Source of the DNA: Anaerococcus senegalensis JC48
GTDB lineage: Bacteria > Bacillota > Clostridia > Tissierellales > Peptoniphilaceae
Assembly (NCBI RefSeq): GCF_000321005.1
Contig: NZ_HE578907.1
Location: 1,108,059-1,172,058 of the forward strand
Direction: 5' to 3'
Length of the DNA: 64,000 bases
Shown here piece by piece: positions 18,601 to 27,040 of this stretch. Below the pieces are notes generated by a model. That model searched no databases. It saw only the letters and a list, made by a program, of their open reading frames with translations, and was not told the DNA's origin. Position 1 is the stretch's first letter. The number at the start of each line of letters is the position of its first letter. Both the position numbers and the translations under genes were made by a program.

Positions 18601-21600
18601 ATATTTGATTTGATATAAGATTTTCCATCTTGGGTTATAGTTACAGTCCATATTTCATCGGTCTTTTGATAGCCTGGTGCAGGTTCGCTTTCTTCTAACT
18701 TATATTTACCTGGTTTTAGACCGTTAAATGAAATCATTCCGTCAGATCCTGTTGTCATATATCTTTCATTTGGACTATCGTCTGGACTAGTTAGTTTAAA
18801 TGTTGCACCTTGGATTGGTGTAGTTTTATCAATTTCTCTTACCTTTTTAATCTTGAATCCATAAGTTTTAGGCTCGTTAGTAACATTAAGTGATCCTTCT
18901 GCTACGTAAGAACCTATTATAGATCCTTCTTCTCTTCTTGTTGGATCGCTTTCTACAATATCAGATACTCTTTCATAGTAGTCAGATTTCCAGTAAGTTT
19001 GTCCACCTTCAAACCAATCCATTCCAGTACCTACTCCACCATCTAAAGTTTTGTAAGGTATTTTGACATCTATTACTATTGGTTTATTGCTAGCTGGTAG
19101 ATCTAGTTTTAACCTTCTTTCTCCATAATGAGAATCATCTACTGATTTTCTTACAGATGAAGTTATATCTGTTTCCTTAAAATCCGCAAGTCTTAAATCA
19201 GAGATAAATCCAGTTACTTTTCCACTAGTGTTGCCACCTTCTTTGGGTTCAAGAGTAAATACTTTTACTTCTTCATTGTTATACCAATCCATATTTGGAT
19301 ATTCTGGTTTTTCTCTATGAATTATTGCTTCTGATTGACCGATTTGTCTTGCTTCTGGATTTATTACATATCTTTGGATAACATAATTATTTTCTTTATT
19401 GATAGCTACGATTCTTGTACCCATATATCTTGCGTCAATTGAATTTGCAGCCCAGCCTGTAAGTCTATTATCATAGCTCGACCATCCTGTTGTTGGTCTT
19501 TCTTTTACATTAACCCAATGAGTACCATCTTCACCAAGGATTGATTTTATATCACTAGTATCTGATTTTGAATAGGTATAGATTTTGGTTTTACCATCTT
19601 CTATTCTTAGTACCCATTTTTTATTAAGTGAATTATATCCTGCTGGTGGCTCTACTTCTTCAAGGACGTAATTTTTGCCCTCTTGTGGAGTTCCATTAAA
19701 GTCTACAATACCATTTTGATCTGATGTTGCATATATTGGTAAGTTTTGATCTTTACCTTCTGGATCAGATATCTTAAATTTCGCTCCAGCAAGTGGTTTT
19801 CCATAGCCGTCTTTTTTGTATACTCTAAATTTTTGTCCTGCTGGTTTGTTCGTTACTGGAATATTTATAGTATCTTTTCCAGTGTATTCTTCACCTCCAC
19901 CTATGATTGAAGCTGAAGTTATTTTTACATTTCCATCACTATATACTGTAACATTCCATCCTTTAGTAGACTTAATATATCTTTCTGGTGCCCTATATTC
20001 TTTTAGGATGTATTTCCCAGGAGCAAGATTATCAAAGCTAATCTCACCGTTTTGATTCGATGTTCTGTAGATTTTTTTATTATCAGAATCTGTTAGGACA
20101 AAGGTTGCTCCTTTAAGTTTTTCATTTTGATTTGCTTCATTTAGCTTAGTTATCTTGAAACTTGCGGGTTGGTATTTTTTATTTATGATACCAACTACTT
20201 CTTTAGCAAATGAGGGTAGTTGTTCACCTGTTTGGTCTGCCTTAGAATAGTTTTTATTAGGGCCTGTTACAAAGGATGAATTTAAAGATTTTGCCCTATT
20301 TCCGTTTTCATCACCATTTGCCATGTAGAAGGCTCTCCAGTGAGTGTTAAACTCGTCTATATCTCTAATCCTAAATGTTTGTTCTATTAAATAAGCATCT
20401 TTTATAGGATTTATCTTAGGTACGGATATAGTTAGAGGAGGATTTTTTGTATCATATAATTCTCCCGTGCTTATTACCTTATTTGGATCATAAGTTAAAT
20501 TAAATCCACCTTGTGATATATTGTAAGCTTTTGTATGATCAATTTCTGCATGATATACAAGACTATAAATATCTGGATTTTGTTCAGGTCTTACACCCAT
20601 TGACAATGGCATATAGTCATTTACTTGAGGGTAATAATCACGGTGAGCCTCGTATTTTTTAAGTGGTGGAATAGTTGTTTCATAAATCTTGACATCATCC
20701 AAGTAGTATGGAGGATCGTATTGACCTTGCCAAGTTTCTTGCTTTACACCTTGGTAGTTTGCAAATTTCCAGTTAAACCAAATCTTGTTGGCATTACCTG
20801 TCTTGTAATCACCAAGTGGGTTGTAGTATCCAATAGCTTTTACATACCAATTTCCATCGTCTGCCTTGTAAACATCTCTAAAGTAATAAGCTTGACTTGG
20901 GAATTTCCCTGCTGTGGTATGTGTGTCATAACCACCGTAGTCTGCATGAACTGTTAGATTTTGTACTTGATTACCTTCAATTTTTCCTGATTGGTTAGGA
21001 GCTACTGTATTAGTAAATTTCCAATCTCCAGAATGAGTTGCATAGAATTTAGATGGTATCATTCCCTTAAGATCTAGACTAAATCTTGTTTCACCATTAC
21101 TTAGTGAGTTTTCATTAAAGACATAAGTTAATAGGTTAGTCTTATAATTAAAGTATGGCTCTGCTATCATTTTCCCATTGAAATATAAGTTTGGGAAAGT
21201 CTTAAAGTATTGGGTAAAGTCTAGGTTAGGGTCAAATTGGATTTCAAATCTAGATTCTGGAGCTGCATTACTTATGGTAGCATCTAAGTGATATTTTAGA
21301 GATTCTAGTCTGTATGCTTCCCATACTCCTCTAAAGTTACCTAATCCTTCATCATCATTTATAACCATGCTTTGATTTACACGAGTTACTATGGCAGTAT
21401 CTTCTGTTTGACCACCTTCTTCTCTTTCTATATAATAGTCAACTCCTGCTTTTGGTGAACCAGATGAGTCTTTAAACTTAGCATCGTAAGATACTTGTCC
21501 GTCTTCACTTACAGTTACTCTGAAGTATACGTTAGATTTTTCATAACCTTCTGGAGCTTTCACTTCTTCTAGGTAGTAGGTTCCTGTTGGATATTTTCCA

Positions 21601-24600
21601 AAGCTTAACTTTCCATCTTCACCAGTGATTTTGTTTGCAATTATTTCTCCATTTTCATTTTTAAGGACAAATTCTGCTCCACCTAATCTATCTTTCTTGC
21701 CATCAGTAGAAGTGCCTGCAAATTTTGCCACTTCTATTTCACTTTTTGGAAGCTCTTCATTAGAAATTGTTATTGTTGGATGTCCATTTTCCTCAGAATT
21801 TTTGCTTAAATTTACATTTGCTCTAATTTTGGATTGACCCGCTGGGGCTTCTTTTGCAAGCCAATCATAAGATAAAACTGTACTATCTTTATCTCCAATA
21901 TTGGCATTTACTTCCACTAAGAAACCCCATTTGTCACCAAATCTTCTTTGAGGGAATGTTATTTGATAAGAATTATTTCCTGATAGAGGATTTTTTGTAT
22001 TTGCATTTCCTTCAATTGCTCCATTATTGTTTGGAGCTCCTGGAGTAATTTTACCTAGGCTAGATAGTTTTTGATCAACGTTTTGATTATTCATAGAGGC
22101 AAAAATATCTGGTCTTTTGTTAGGACTTACATCATATACCTTAATATTTGAATCTTGTAAATTTACTCCTGGTATAAAGATATTAAATGTTGTATCCTTG
22201 TCAGTTCTTCCGCCCACTCTTTGGTCGTATGGTTTTAGATATACATAAAATTTTAAATTTCCATTTTCATCAACTTTTCCGTAATGTTGAGTGTTCATAA
22301 AGTCTTTCCAGTTTGGAAAGTCAGAGTGTTCTAATATATCTGTTTTACCAGAACCAGAAGAAAATTGAGCGTTTTTACCTGATATAGATACTTTTCCATC
22401 ATCTGAAATTGTGATAGTCTTATCTTCTTGATCAAGCTTATATCCTGCTGGTGCTTTTGTTTCTTTTAAAGTATATGTGCCTGGTTTAACATTATTAAAT
22501 GTAGCTTCACCATTAGAATCTGTTGTAATTAAAATTTCTGCACCTAGTAGGTAGAAGTTTGCTCCTGGAATTCTTTTTTCAGGATTATTTGCATCTACTT
22601 TTATTACAGTAAATGTTGCAGGTATTTTGTCATTTTTTTCTATCAAGTCATTTACAATTTGGTGAGATTTTGAATCTATATCATAGTAGTTAGCATTTTC
22701 TTTAAATGTATATTTTTTATCACCTACTGAAATAATTTCAGTTGGTAGAACTTGATCTACCTTGTGGTCGATCATAGAAGCTTTGCCGTCACTTCCTATA
22801 TTCCAAAATCTTACATTTGGTATATTTATTACTCTTTGATGACCTTCTTCTTCTTTAAGTTCAATTTTTCCTAATTCTTTTTTATCATTATCTATAATAG
22901 TTAGATTTTGAGCTGGCATTTTATCATAGTCTTCTGCTAATGACCAGTGTTGGTCAACTATTATGTCTTTATATTTTGAAATTGTAACTCCACCAACACT
23001 GTAATCAGTTGGGTCATTTGGTGTATTTAACTTTGTATCAAACTTATATACTCCAATATTTCCTACTGCTTGTGTGCCATTTGGATTAGTTTCTTTTTCT
23101 GGTACATTTGAGATGTTAGTTTCAGGATTTTTAACTTCCATCTTTCCAGTTTCTTTGTTTATACCATAAACTGCTCTTTTGCCAGTAGCTAATGTTTGGT
23201 TTTCCAGACTTCTTGTTTCTAGTGGAAGACCATTATTAGTATCTCCTGTAGACACCGCATCTGTTATTGTCCACTCTGCCTTATCTTCTTTTTTGAATTC
23301 TCCTTTTATAGTAGTTCTGTTATTCATACTAGTACGGTTAGGAGAATTTTGTTCGATTTTTTCTTGTGGGTATCCTTCTTTTAATATATGTCTTAGGGCA
23401 CCAACTTTATTATTTTTAGCTGTAAGGATAGTTGATACATCTATCATATATGAAGCTTGTTTATTTGTTACTGGAGTATTGAAAGTATAAACAAGAGTTT
23501 TGACATTTTCATTTAGATCGTGGTGTTTAGAGTCTGATATTCCTAATTTTCCACCTAATTGATCTGTTAGGTCAACAGATTTTCCATTTATTTTAACATT
23601 TTGGATTTCGCCAAGACCAGAGCCTTCTACTGTAGTTAGGTTTAGTTTGTAGCCTAATTCTTTTAGGTCTACTGTAGAGTCGACTCTTAGTGTCCAGTTG
23701 ATTCCTGCCATACCCAAGCCTTCAACTACAGGGTTTCCTACAATATCCATATTTACCTTGTAGTCCTCGTCATCTTCGCCAATTATTTGAACTACATCAT
23801 CTCTACCTTCTTCTATTATAGTTCCTGCTGGATTTCCGTTTTTGTCTATTTTTTCTGCAGGTAGAGTTTTTGGATTTGTAACTCCTAGACCAGATATGCT
23901 ATTTACTATAGTAAAGCTTTTATCTGCTGGAATGTTTGCTGTGTTATAATCAACATCTATATTTAGTAGCTTATTTATATCTTCATCTATATCGCTTACT
24001 ATTTGATATTTAATGGTATTTGTAGCTTGATCATAGCTAGGTCTTGCTATAACATTTCCATTGTAGATAATATCTTCTAGGCTAGATGGGTCTTTTACAG
24101 TTAATTTTTTATCTAGGTGAATATTAAAATATTGGTCAGCCTTGATTGGACCAAGTCTGTTTGATGTATCAAAACGAGTCCTAATTGTGAATTTTTTATT
24201 TTCTAAATTTGATTCACTTTCATTATTTTGTGCTGCCTTAACTTTTTCTTTTGATGGTTCATCTTGACCCAAAAACAACATTCTAAGTTTTGGCATCAAG
24301 CCACTTTTTTCTGCCTTTTTCTTTTCATTTTTATCTTCACTTTTTTCTTCTACTTGATTATTTTTGGAAGATTTTTCATTTTCATCTTTATTTTCTTCTT
24401 TTTTTGTTGTTTGTGTAGAATCTTTTTTGTCTGTAAGATTTTCTTTTTCATCTTTACTTTTGCTATTTTCAATTGATTTTTCATTTGATTCTACTGTTAC
24501 TTCAGTTTTACTTTCTTTATTTTCTTCTTTTTTATTTTGTGAAGAGTCTTCTTTATTTGAAGATGATTTTTCATCTTGTTTCTTTTCTTCAGTGATAGAA

Positions 24601-25487
24601 GAAATTGAAGTATTTTTATCTAGTTCTGTTTTTATTGGTTGATCTTGTTGAGATTTTTCTTTCTCAGCTTCTTCTTTTTGAATTTTTTCTTCTTGTTTTT
24701 TATTTTCTTCTTGTTTTTTATTTTCTTCTTCTATTAAGTTATTTAAATTTTCAAAATCTTCTTTTAAAGATTTTGTAGTATATAAAGTTTTATTTTCGTC
24801 TCTAATTAAGGCAAAAATATCCCCTTCATTTTTTATAGTCAAATTTCCTTCTTGGTCTTTTTCATAAAGGTTGAAGTTTGGATCTAGGGATTCATATTGA
24901 AGAAATTCTAGATTGAAAACTAACTTGTCTTCATTAAATATTTTTTGATTTCCTTTTTCATTAAAGTCAAAATCATCCATTATTTCAAAGTCTATGTATG
25001 AATAGTTTTCTCCATAAGGATTTTCTTTTTCTGTGTCTTTATTTTCTAGTTGTTCATTTGTTAGTAATTTAAAGCCATTTTCATCTTCGATTATTTCTAA
25101 ATCAAGATCAAGTCCTTGGTCATTTAGCATATCTTTAACACGCCAATATTCCCTACTAGCCTGTTCGTTTGAATCAAAATATCCGTCATCATACAATTTT
25201 AAATCAATTCTTTTTACTAATCTAAAATTTGAAGTAGTATCTGGCATTGTTACAGCTACAGAAAATTTATCCTCATCTTTTTTGATATTTTTTTTATAAT
25301 AAATTTGCTGTGCTTTTGTGATTGAAAGATTCACATTATAACCATCTTTCATCTGTTCAATTGATTTTATGGTATTTAGATTATCTTCTTGAGCTTTGGA
25401 TGTCGTCTTAAAAGCTGGAAGCATTACTTGAAGTACCATAAATAAAGCCATCAAAAATGACGTCATTTTTCTTGATAATGTTTTCAT
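12612..25487 (-). CDS. Giant LPXTG-type surface adhesin with about ten SpaA/CnaB domains
   Basis: This 4291-residue protein fills a fifth of the window. In order it has: a signal peptide (1-32); a unique N-terminal region to about 240; an E/K/S-rich unstructured stretch (about 242-416); then SpaA/CnaB isopeptide domains mixed with MSCRAMM-like beta domains. The CnaB E-boxes lie near residues 1005, 1305, 1829, 1942, 2265, 2814, 3207, 3455, 3892 and 4037 (e.g. YTLKETKAPAGY, YYLEEVKAPEGY). Between them are N2-like (GDYFVLNMSD, ITYTFTDYA) and N3-like (YVINP..., IKVY) folds. The end has LPLTNG at 4251-4256, a membrane segment and a positive tail. It is probably a wall-anchored adhesin whose domains carry Lys-Asn isopeptide bonds. 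The ligand is unknown and no sortase is in the window. AAAGGAGCTCAT precedes the ATG. Confidence 0.93.
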   Translation of the reverse strand: MKTLSRKMTSFLMALFMVLQVMLPAFKTTSKAQEDNLNTIKSIEQMKDGYNVNLSITKAQQIYYKKNIKKDEDKFSVAVTMPDTTSNFRLVKRIDLKLYDDGYFDSNEQASREYWRVKDMLNDQGLDLDLEIIEDENGFKLLTNEQLENKDTEKENPYGENYSYIDFEIMDDFDFNEKGNQKIFNEDKLVFNLEFLQYESLDPNFNLYEKDQEGNLTIKNEGDIFALIRDENKTLYTTKSLKEDFENLNNLIEEENKKQEENKKQEEKIQKEEAEKEKSQQDQPIKTELDKNTSISSITEEKKQDEKSSSNKEDSSQNKKEENKESKTEVTVESNEKSIENSKSKDEKENLTDKKDSTQTTKKEENKDENEKSSKNNQVEEKSEDKNEKKKAEKSGLMPKLRMLFLGQDEPSKEKVKAAQNNESESNLENKKFTIRTRFDTSNRLGPIKADQYFNIHLDKKLTVKDPSSLEDIIYNGNVIARPSYDQATNTIKYQIVSDIDEDINKLLNIDVDYNTANIPADKSFTIVNSISGLGVTNPKTLPAEKIDKNGNPAGTIIEEGRDDVVQIIGEDDEDYKVNMDIVGNPVVEGLGMAGINWTLRVDSTVDLKELGYKLNLTTVEGSGLGEIQNVKINGKSVDLTDQLGGKLGISDSKHHDLNENVKTLVYTFNTPVTNKQASYMIDVSTILTAKNNKVGALRHILKEGYPQEKIEQNSPNRTSMNNRTTIKGEFKKEDKAEWTITDAVSTGDTNNGLPLETRSLENQTLATGKRAVYGINKETGKMEVKNPETNISNVPEKETNPNGTQAVGNIGVYKFDTKLNTPNDPTDYSVGGVTISKYKDIIVDQHWSLAEDYDKMPAQNLTIIDNDKKELGKIELKEEEGHQRVINIPNVRFWNIGSDGKASMIDHKVDQVLPTEIISVGDKKYTFKENANYYDIDSKSHQIVNDLIEKNDKIPATFTVIKVDANNPEKRIPGANFYLLGAEILITTDSNGEATFNNVKPGTYTLKETKAPAGYKLDQEDKTITISDDGKVSISGKNAQFSSGSGKTDILEHSDFPNWKDFMNTQHYGKVDENGNLKFYVYLKPYDQRVGGRTDKDTTFNIFIPGVNLQDSNIKVYDVSPNKRPDIFASMNNQNVDQKLSSLGKITPGAPNNNGAIEGNANTKNPLSGNNSYQITFPQRRFGDKWGFLVEVNANIGDKDSTVLSYDWLAKEAPAGQSKIRANVNLSKNSEENGHPTITISNEELPKSEIEVAKFAGTSTDGKKDRLGGAEFVLKNENGEIIANKITGEDGKLSFGKYPTGTYYLEEVKAPEGYEKSNVYFRVTVSEDGQVSYDAKFKDSSGSPKAGVDYYIEREEGGQTEDTAIVTRVNQSMVINDDEGLGNFRGVWEAYRLESLKYHLDATISNAAPESRFEIQFDPNLDFTQYFKTFPNLYFNGKMIAEPYFNYKTNLLTYVFNENSLSNGETRFSLDLKGMIPSKFYATHSGDWKFTNTVAPNQSGKIEGNQVQNLTVHADYGGYDTHTTAGKFPSQAYYFRDVYKADDGNWYVKAIGYYNPLGDYKTGNANKIWFNWKFANYQGVKQETWQGQYDPPYYLDDVKIYETTIPPLKKYEAHRDYYPQVNDYMPLSMGVRPEQNPDIYSLVYHAEIDHTKAYNISQGGFNLTYDPNKVISTGELYDTKNPPLTISVPKINPIKDAYLIEQTFRIRDIDEFNTHWRAFYMANGDENGNRAKSLNSSFVTGPNKNYSKADQTGEQLPSFAKEVVGIINKKYQPASFKITKLNEANQNEKLKGATFVLTDSDNKKIYRTSNQNGEISFDNLAPGKYILKEYRAPERYIKSTKGWNVTVYSDGNVKITSASIIGGGEEYTGKDTINIPVTNKPAGQKFRVYKKDGYGKPLAGAKFKISDPEGKDQNLPIYATSDQNGIVDFNGTPQEGKNYVLEEVEPPAGYNSLNKKWVLRIEDGKTKIYTYSKSDTSDIKSILGEDGTHWVNVKERPTTGWSSYDNRLTGWAANSIDARYMGTRIVAINKENNYVIQRYVINPEARQIGQSEAIIHREKPEYPNMDWYNNEEVKVFTLEPKEGGNTSGKVTGFISDLRLADFKETDITSSVRKSVDDSHYGERRLKLDLPASNKPIVIDVKIPYKTLDGGVGTGMDWFEGGQTYWKSDYYERVSDIVESDPTRREEGSIIGSYVAEGSLNVTNEPKTYGFKIKKVREIDKTTPIQGATFKLTSPDDSPNERYMTTGSDGMISFNGLKPGKYKLEESEPAPGYQKTDEIWTVTITQDGKSYIKSNMVDIGESSLLRGDFARVLSDNRISNKGFIDKRSYLFVKIAKDSRDKNDELEISEINPSELMENTKKAVSDWEKIDPTRSGKLDVRSNHADDNTAPVLTKITEINKVDNRLRQVFVYGQSPYGAKNREIQIHSQPENFNVTKANSVIKVYQASNYNVDNPGSLTDITSKITFSEKTVNGKKRLVATIPSKYNGTIRVEIETQYDEKYGVGLGTNYKSNTAATHSSKSWLANSYTNESAINKGPVVTYETVWEYDSEIPKPQTISVPEPDRYEDETWTVAGSTGKLYKEYKYELADGIRSGNKTATGNTRANPEAIADEYHHGTKKRPESRTSDPVNKTIEIPFETIVKDDPNLAQGEIKVDSEGQNGEAKYQYSVTFDRKNKADAIKPENWPDDLEIPAKQEGERIAAYNIKLVRTIKEKTDRIERHGSKADGEELIDNTAIITNKQTGLALKIIKRDNYDRRLEKAEFELEKYTDGNYTTKDSAFEKLFGVSDQNGNVTLKDKDDNPVSLPVGFYRLTETKSPSGYKKPQAPFDIEVYENAGQLKAKYKSAEHTSYDYLKDNKSYDRESIKTADNGIKYKSKITYINTQSKTYIQRIYIDTRGYRGESNKINIQINPKYKREETDNGPGKEPNIDVEGVKTAYRSTYKITGAPNDDSFADTVLNNYDLSKNDVTMLNTARWRPYDWGFDEDIMNLDKGEVYYIDVEGFYDDAILTGKDNHQSGKETITNPDDLQKLELNFDFYDGAREFQQAVGRDNQGKIIFKKVEKGSYQAGNIALGLTKFEKSPTGQLGKTGGRIYPPLNEEDRTRVSTSIDLHTLYSSKNYTEVPQDGMSVINEEERYNVTFSKHGRDNLNDKVDSENVTTNRLEGAIFKLQKEIANTYVDVDGSYVGSAFNGYFGFRNLEPGRYRLMEVKAPEGYKPITDPLLYFTIKTVNTNSGDVVDPETGDTVDIKTINVRFVSKGKTYNLSDLQMVDPKDSTKNLDIKDVDSKDINIETSKIVNPDTKKEVLLKDMIVVGEKQFDEEGNSYYNEYPVKQIKIVPASSGYISLEYDNANGVYQYVPEDKTSAKDGKLIDFVTSATAKNMGKIINEKPGEGEMTVKKVDQNGNEIKASDLLAGAKFKLTNLSKNGSITTKTVGKDGTILFDKLPIGNYRLEEIESPDGYVNTNQVWNFTVGGEGLDPYAGPIARDGRDLSDKITLNTTKMNVLNPEDKTSEDRNKIHPHWGESMEFTNKYAVDPSVKINPGDYFVLNMSDVTDLNGIAENEVENLDIIAAGIGTIAKADYDREKRTITYTFTDYAKTYDLVEFSNKLTSFIDLYKVKQTDQGLSKQKVGFYVGNDNSQLRDMKVIYDLDYGHEIDAYGNRINLVSKIVKYNPETGEFLHYYYVNRLKENTDGPVELRYVSDRDIENFNMSVSYLHDNSNVAEDMPESFAVNENSSNLSQFDTVRSFQRLNKGYYTSVKFNNGIYNTHSYIIKVTGRVAEKDKSEYTAHGTLLKFNQNYSPTYAERHDSVHYFVNEASGSVKPEIKAVNPENKILFKKVDQDGKALANAKFKLKYKAKSTDKEWSYVKEELTSGEDGKFEFTKLKPGFYKLEEVSAPQGYKILTNPAYEFVVNSNGKIITNKTTDSDENTEIEEGLVPIYIENKKKQNISFKKIDASTKKTLKDAKFDVYYKKNKSDEYSNELLKLYEKTTDGKVERLVLKSDEKAPSGFNEVKSFTSGDDGIVDFTFYESGYYALKEIKAPSGYIRPKDYVKEFAAIDGKIQEEKYKTDMSVKKTQTWSNSKPMYKTDISTKINPNHENITYIKDKSKLILSGFAYANESSNSNTPISIKAYLVDSEGKKTDSETYTLTDSDYTNGKGKIEIDLYNLVNKLEKKDTTNKTIVFEMSSLLNQDTVLDINSSLVINDKEKEDRTFHIGTRTDQHIDHSFNFDNMADISNNSINIENKKLTLPLTNGIRPWLGFTILGLILMILGVWYYNKRKNKELEISSK

Positions 25488-25855
25488 ATGAGCTCCTTTT
25501 TATAGATTATTTTTATAAGTAACTATATTTTTATTAAGTTATAAATATTAAGACATTTTAATTTTCTTATTTATCTTTTTACCTTGGTAAAGTTAAATAG
25601 TAAAGTTAAATACAAATTTTCAACCTTTTTTCCTTTAAAATCATGTAAAAAAACTAAATTTACACAATCTCCCTTATATTAATTATAAAGCCAATAATTT
25701 TTTTAGTCAATCATTTTTATCTTTATTATTTAAATAAATTACATTACTAAAATTATTTTTGGTCTTAATTTAAAAACAAAAAAATCTGCTACAAAATTAT
25801 AATTTTTGCAACAGATTTTAATTTAAAATAAGTTTTTATTTAATTTTTATAAGAA
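25488..25855 (-). promoter_or_regulatory. Promoter and 5' leader of the giant surface protein gene
   Basis: TTGACT (25705-25710) and TATAAT (25682-25687) are exactly 17 bases apart, a strong sigma-A promoter. The leader is about 185 bases long and AT-rich, with a direct repeat of taaagttaaata at 25588-25599 and 25601-25612. No riboswitch was recognised. The rest of the gap holds the terminator of the esterase gene. Confidence 0.82.
25780..25819 (-). terminator. Terminator of the esterase gene
   Basis: aaaatctg...cagatttt forms the stem, with an A/T-rich upper part, and a T-rich run follows on the minus strand. It lies about 37 bases past the stop codon. Confidence 0.75.
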
Positions 25856-26806
25856 TTATTTATTAAATTGGTCTAGAACCCATAAATAAGATTCTTCTGT
25901 AATTTTGTTCCAATAATCCCAATTATGTTCAAATTCTTTTCCATCTTTTTTAAATTCAGTATTTATTTCAGCTTGTTCAAGTTTCTTGTTGAAATTTTCG
26001 ATATCAGAAATTTTTATTGTTGTATCTCCCTCGCTAGATCTTATATAAAAATTCATATCTTTTGTATTCTCATTTATAAAATTTGCAGGGAATTTTTCTT
26101 TATATACTTGGTCTGACCAAATTTCTTTTCCATCAGAAAAAGCCCTGTAATTTCTTCTAATTAAGCTATCTTTATCAAGTTTTTCCCAAAGCGTTGGTGA
26201 TATTAAAAGTGCTTTTGAAAATAAGTCAGGATTTCTAAGACTAAGACTTGCTGCTCCATATCCTCCTACAGAAAACCCACCTACTGCCCTATTATCTTTG
26301 TCAGATTTTGTCTTATATTTATTGTCAATTTCATTTATAAGTTCATCTTTGATTGCGCTTTCCATTTTTTTATCATAATCACTATCTACATAAAATGAAG
26401 AAAATCCATCTACAAAAACTACAATCATCTTTTCTTTTTTATCTTTCATTATTTTATCAAGTACATTTTTTGTATTTGATTTTTCGAGTATTAATGAAGA
26501 GTTTTCTCCCATTCCATGAAGCATATATAATACTGGGTATTTTTCTTTGCCTTTTTCCTTATATCCATTTGGTAGATAAACCTTATATTTCCAATTTTGT
26601 TTTAAAATTTCAGAATTAATTGATCCATCTAAAATTCTCCCCTGATCTTTTTTGTCAATATTTGATTTTTTCTCATTTGAAATATTTTCACTTGAAGAGA
26701 AGCTTTTCGAATCTATATTTTGTTTTTTTTCATTTTTATTAGAACAAGACGAAAAAATTAAAGCTAAAGCTAAAAAAGTTCCTATCAATTTTTTATTCTT
26801 TTTCAT
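25856..26806 (-). CDS. Secreted esterase lipoprotein (esterase D/PF00756-type)
   Basis: The 316-residue protein has a lipoprotein signal (lipobox FSSC near residue 21), a Lys/Ser-rich linker and an alpha/beta-hydrolase fold. The nucleophile Ser is in GGFSVGGYGA, an oxyanion-type LHGMGEN block lies upstream, and the Asp of RSSEGDTT and His of EFEHNWDYW complete the triad. It is probably a cell-surface carboxylesterase of the esterase D/antigen 85/feruloyl-esterase group; the substrate is unknown. It is divergent from the C69 dipeptidase gene. AGGTGAT precedes the ATG. Confidence 0.85.
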   Translation of the reverse strand: MKKNKKLIGTFLALALIFSSCSNKNEKKQNIDSKSFSSSENISNEKKSNIDKKDQGRILDGSINSEILKQNWKYKVYLPNGYKEKGKEKYPVLYMLHGMGENSSLILEKSNTKNVLDKIMKDKKEKMIVVFVDGFSSFYVDSDYDKKMESAIKDELINEIDNKYKTKSDKDNRAVGGFSVGGYGAASLSLRNPDLFSKALLISPTLWEKLDKDSLIRRNYRAFSDGKEIWSDQVYKEKFPANFINENTKDMNFYIRSSEGDTTIKISDIENFNKKLEQAEINTEFKKDGKEFEHNWDYWNKITEESYLWVLDQFNK

Positions 26807-26836
26807 AAAATCACCTCATCATAATCAATTGTATTT

Positions 26837-26865
26837 ATTATACATTAAAGATATTTTTTCTTCAA
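26837..26865 (-). promoter_or_regulatory. Promoter of the esterase gene
   Basis: TTGAAG (26860-26865) and TATAAT (26837-26842) are 17 bases apart on the minus strand, about 30 bases before the start codon. Confidence 0.75.
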
Positions 26866-26993
26866 TAAGGAAATATTTTCACAAAAAATTTCCAGATTTT
26901 TCAAAAAATTATAATTTTTAATAAATATTTGCCAATTAGTATTTCTTTTTCACAATATTATGATAAATTATATCAATTTTATTGTGTTAACGT

Positions 26994-27022
26994 TTGTCTA
27001 TTCTTGTTTAATGTTCTATAAT
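26994..27022 (+). promoter_or_regulatory. Promoter of the C69 dipeptidase gene
   Basis: TTGTCT (26994-26999) and TATAAT (27017-27022) are 17 bases apart. The predicted leader is only about 12 bases, just enough for the GGAGG at 27030-27034. Confidence 0.78.
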
Positions 27023-27040
27023 AAAAGTCGGAGGTACACT

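Noticed and set aside
24264-24642. Overlapping open frames antisense to the giant gene, rich in Phe and Ser
   Set aside because: They are the complement of the E/K/S-rich repeat region, have no start signals and no protein-like composition. The other antisense frames in the giant gene are the same kind of shadow.
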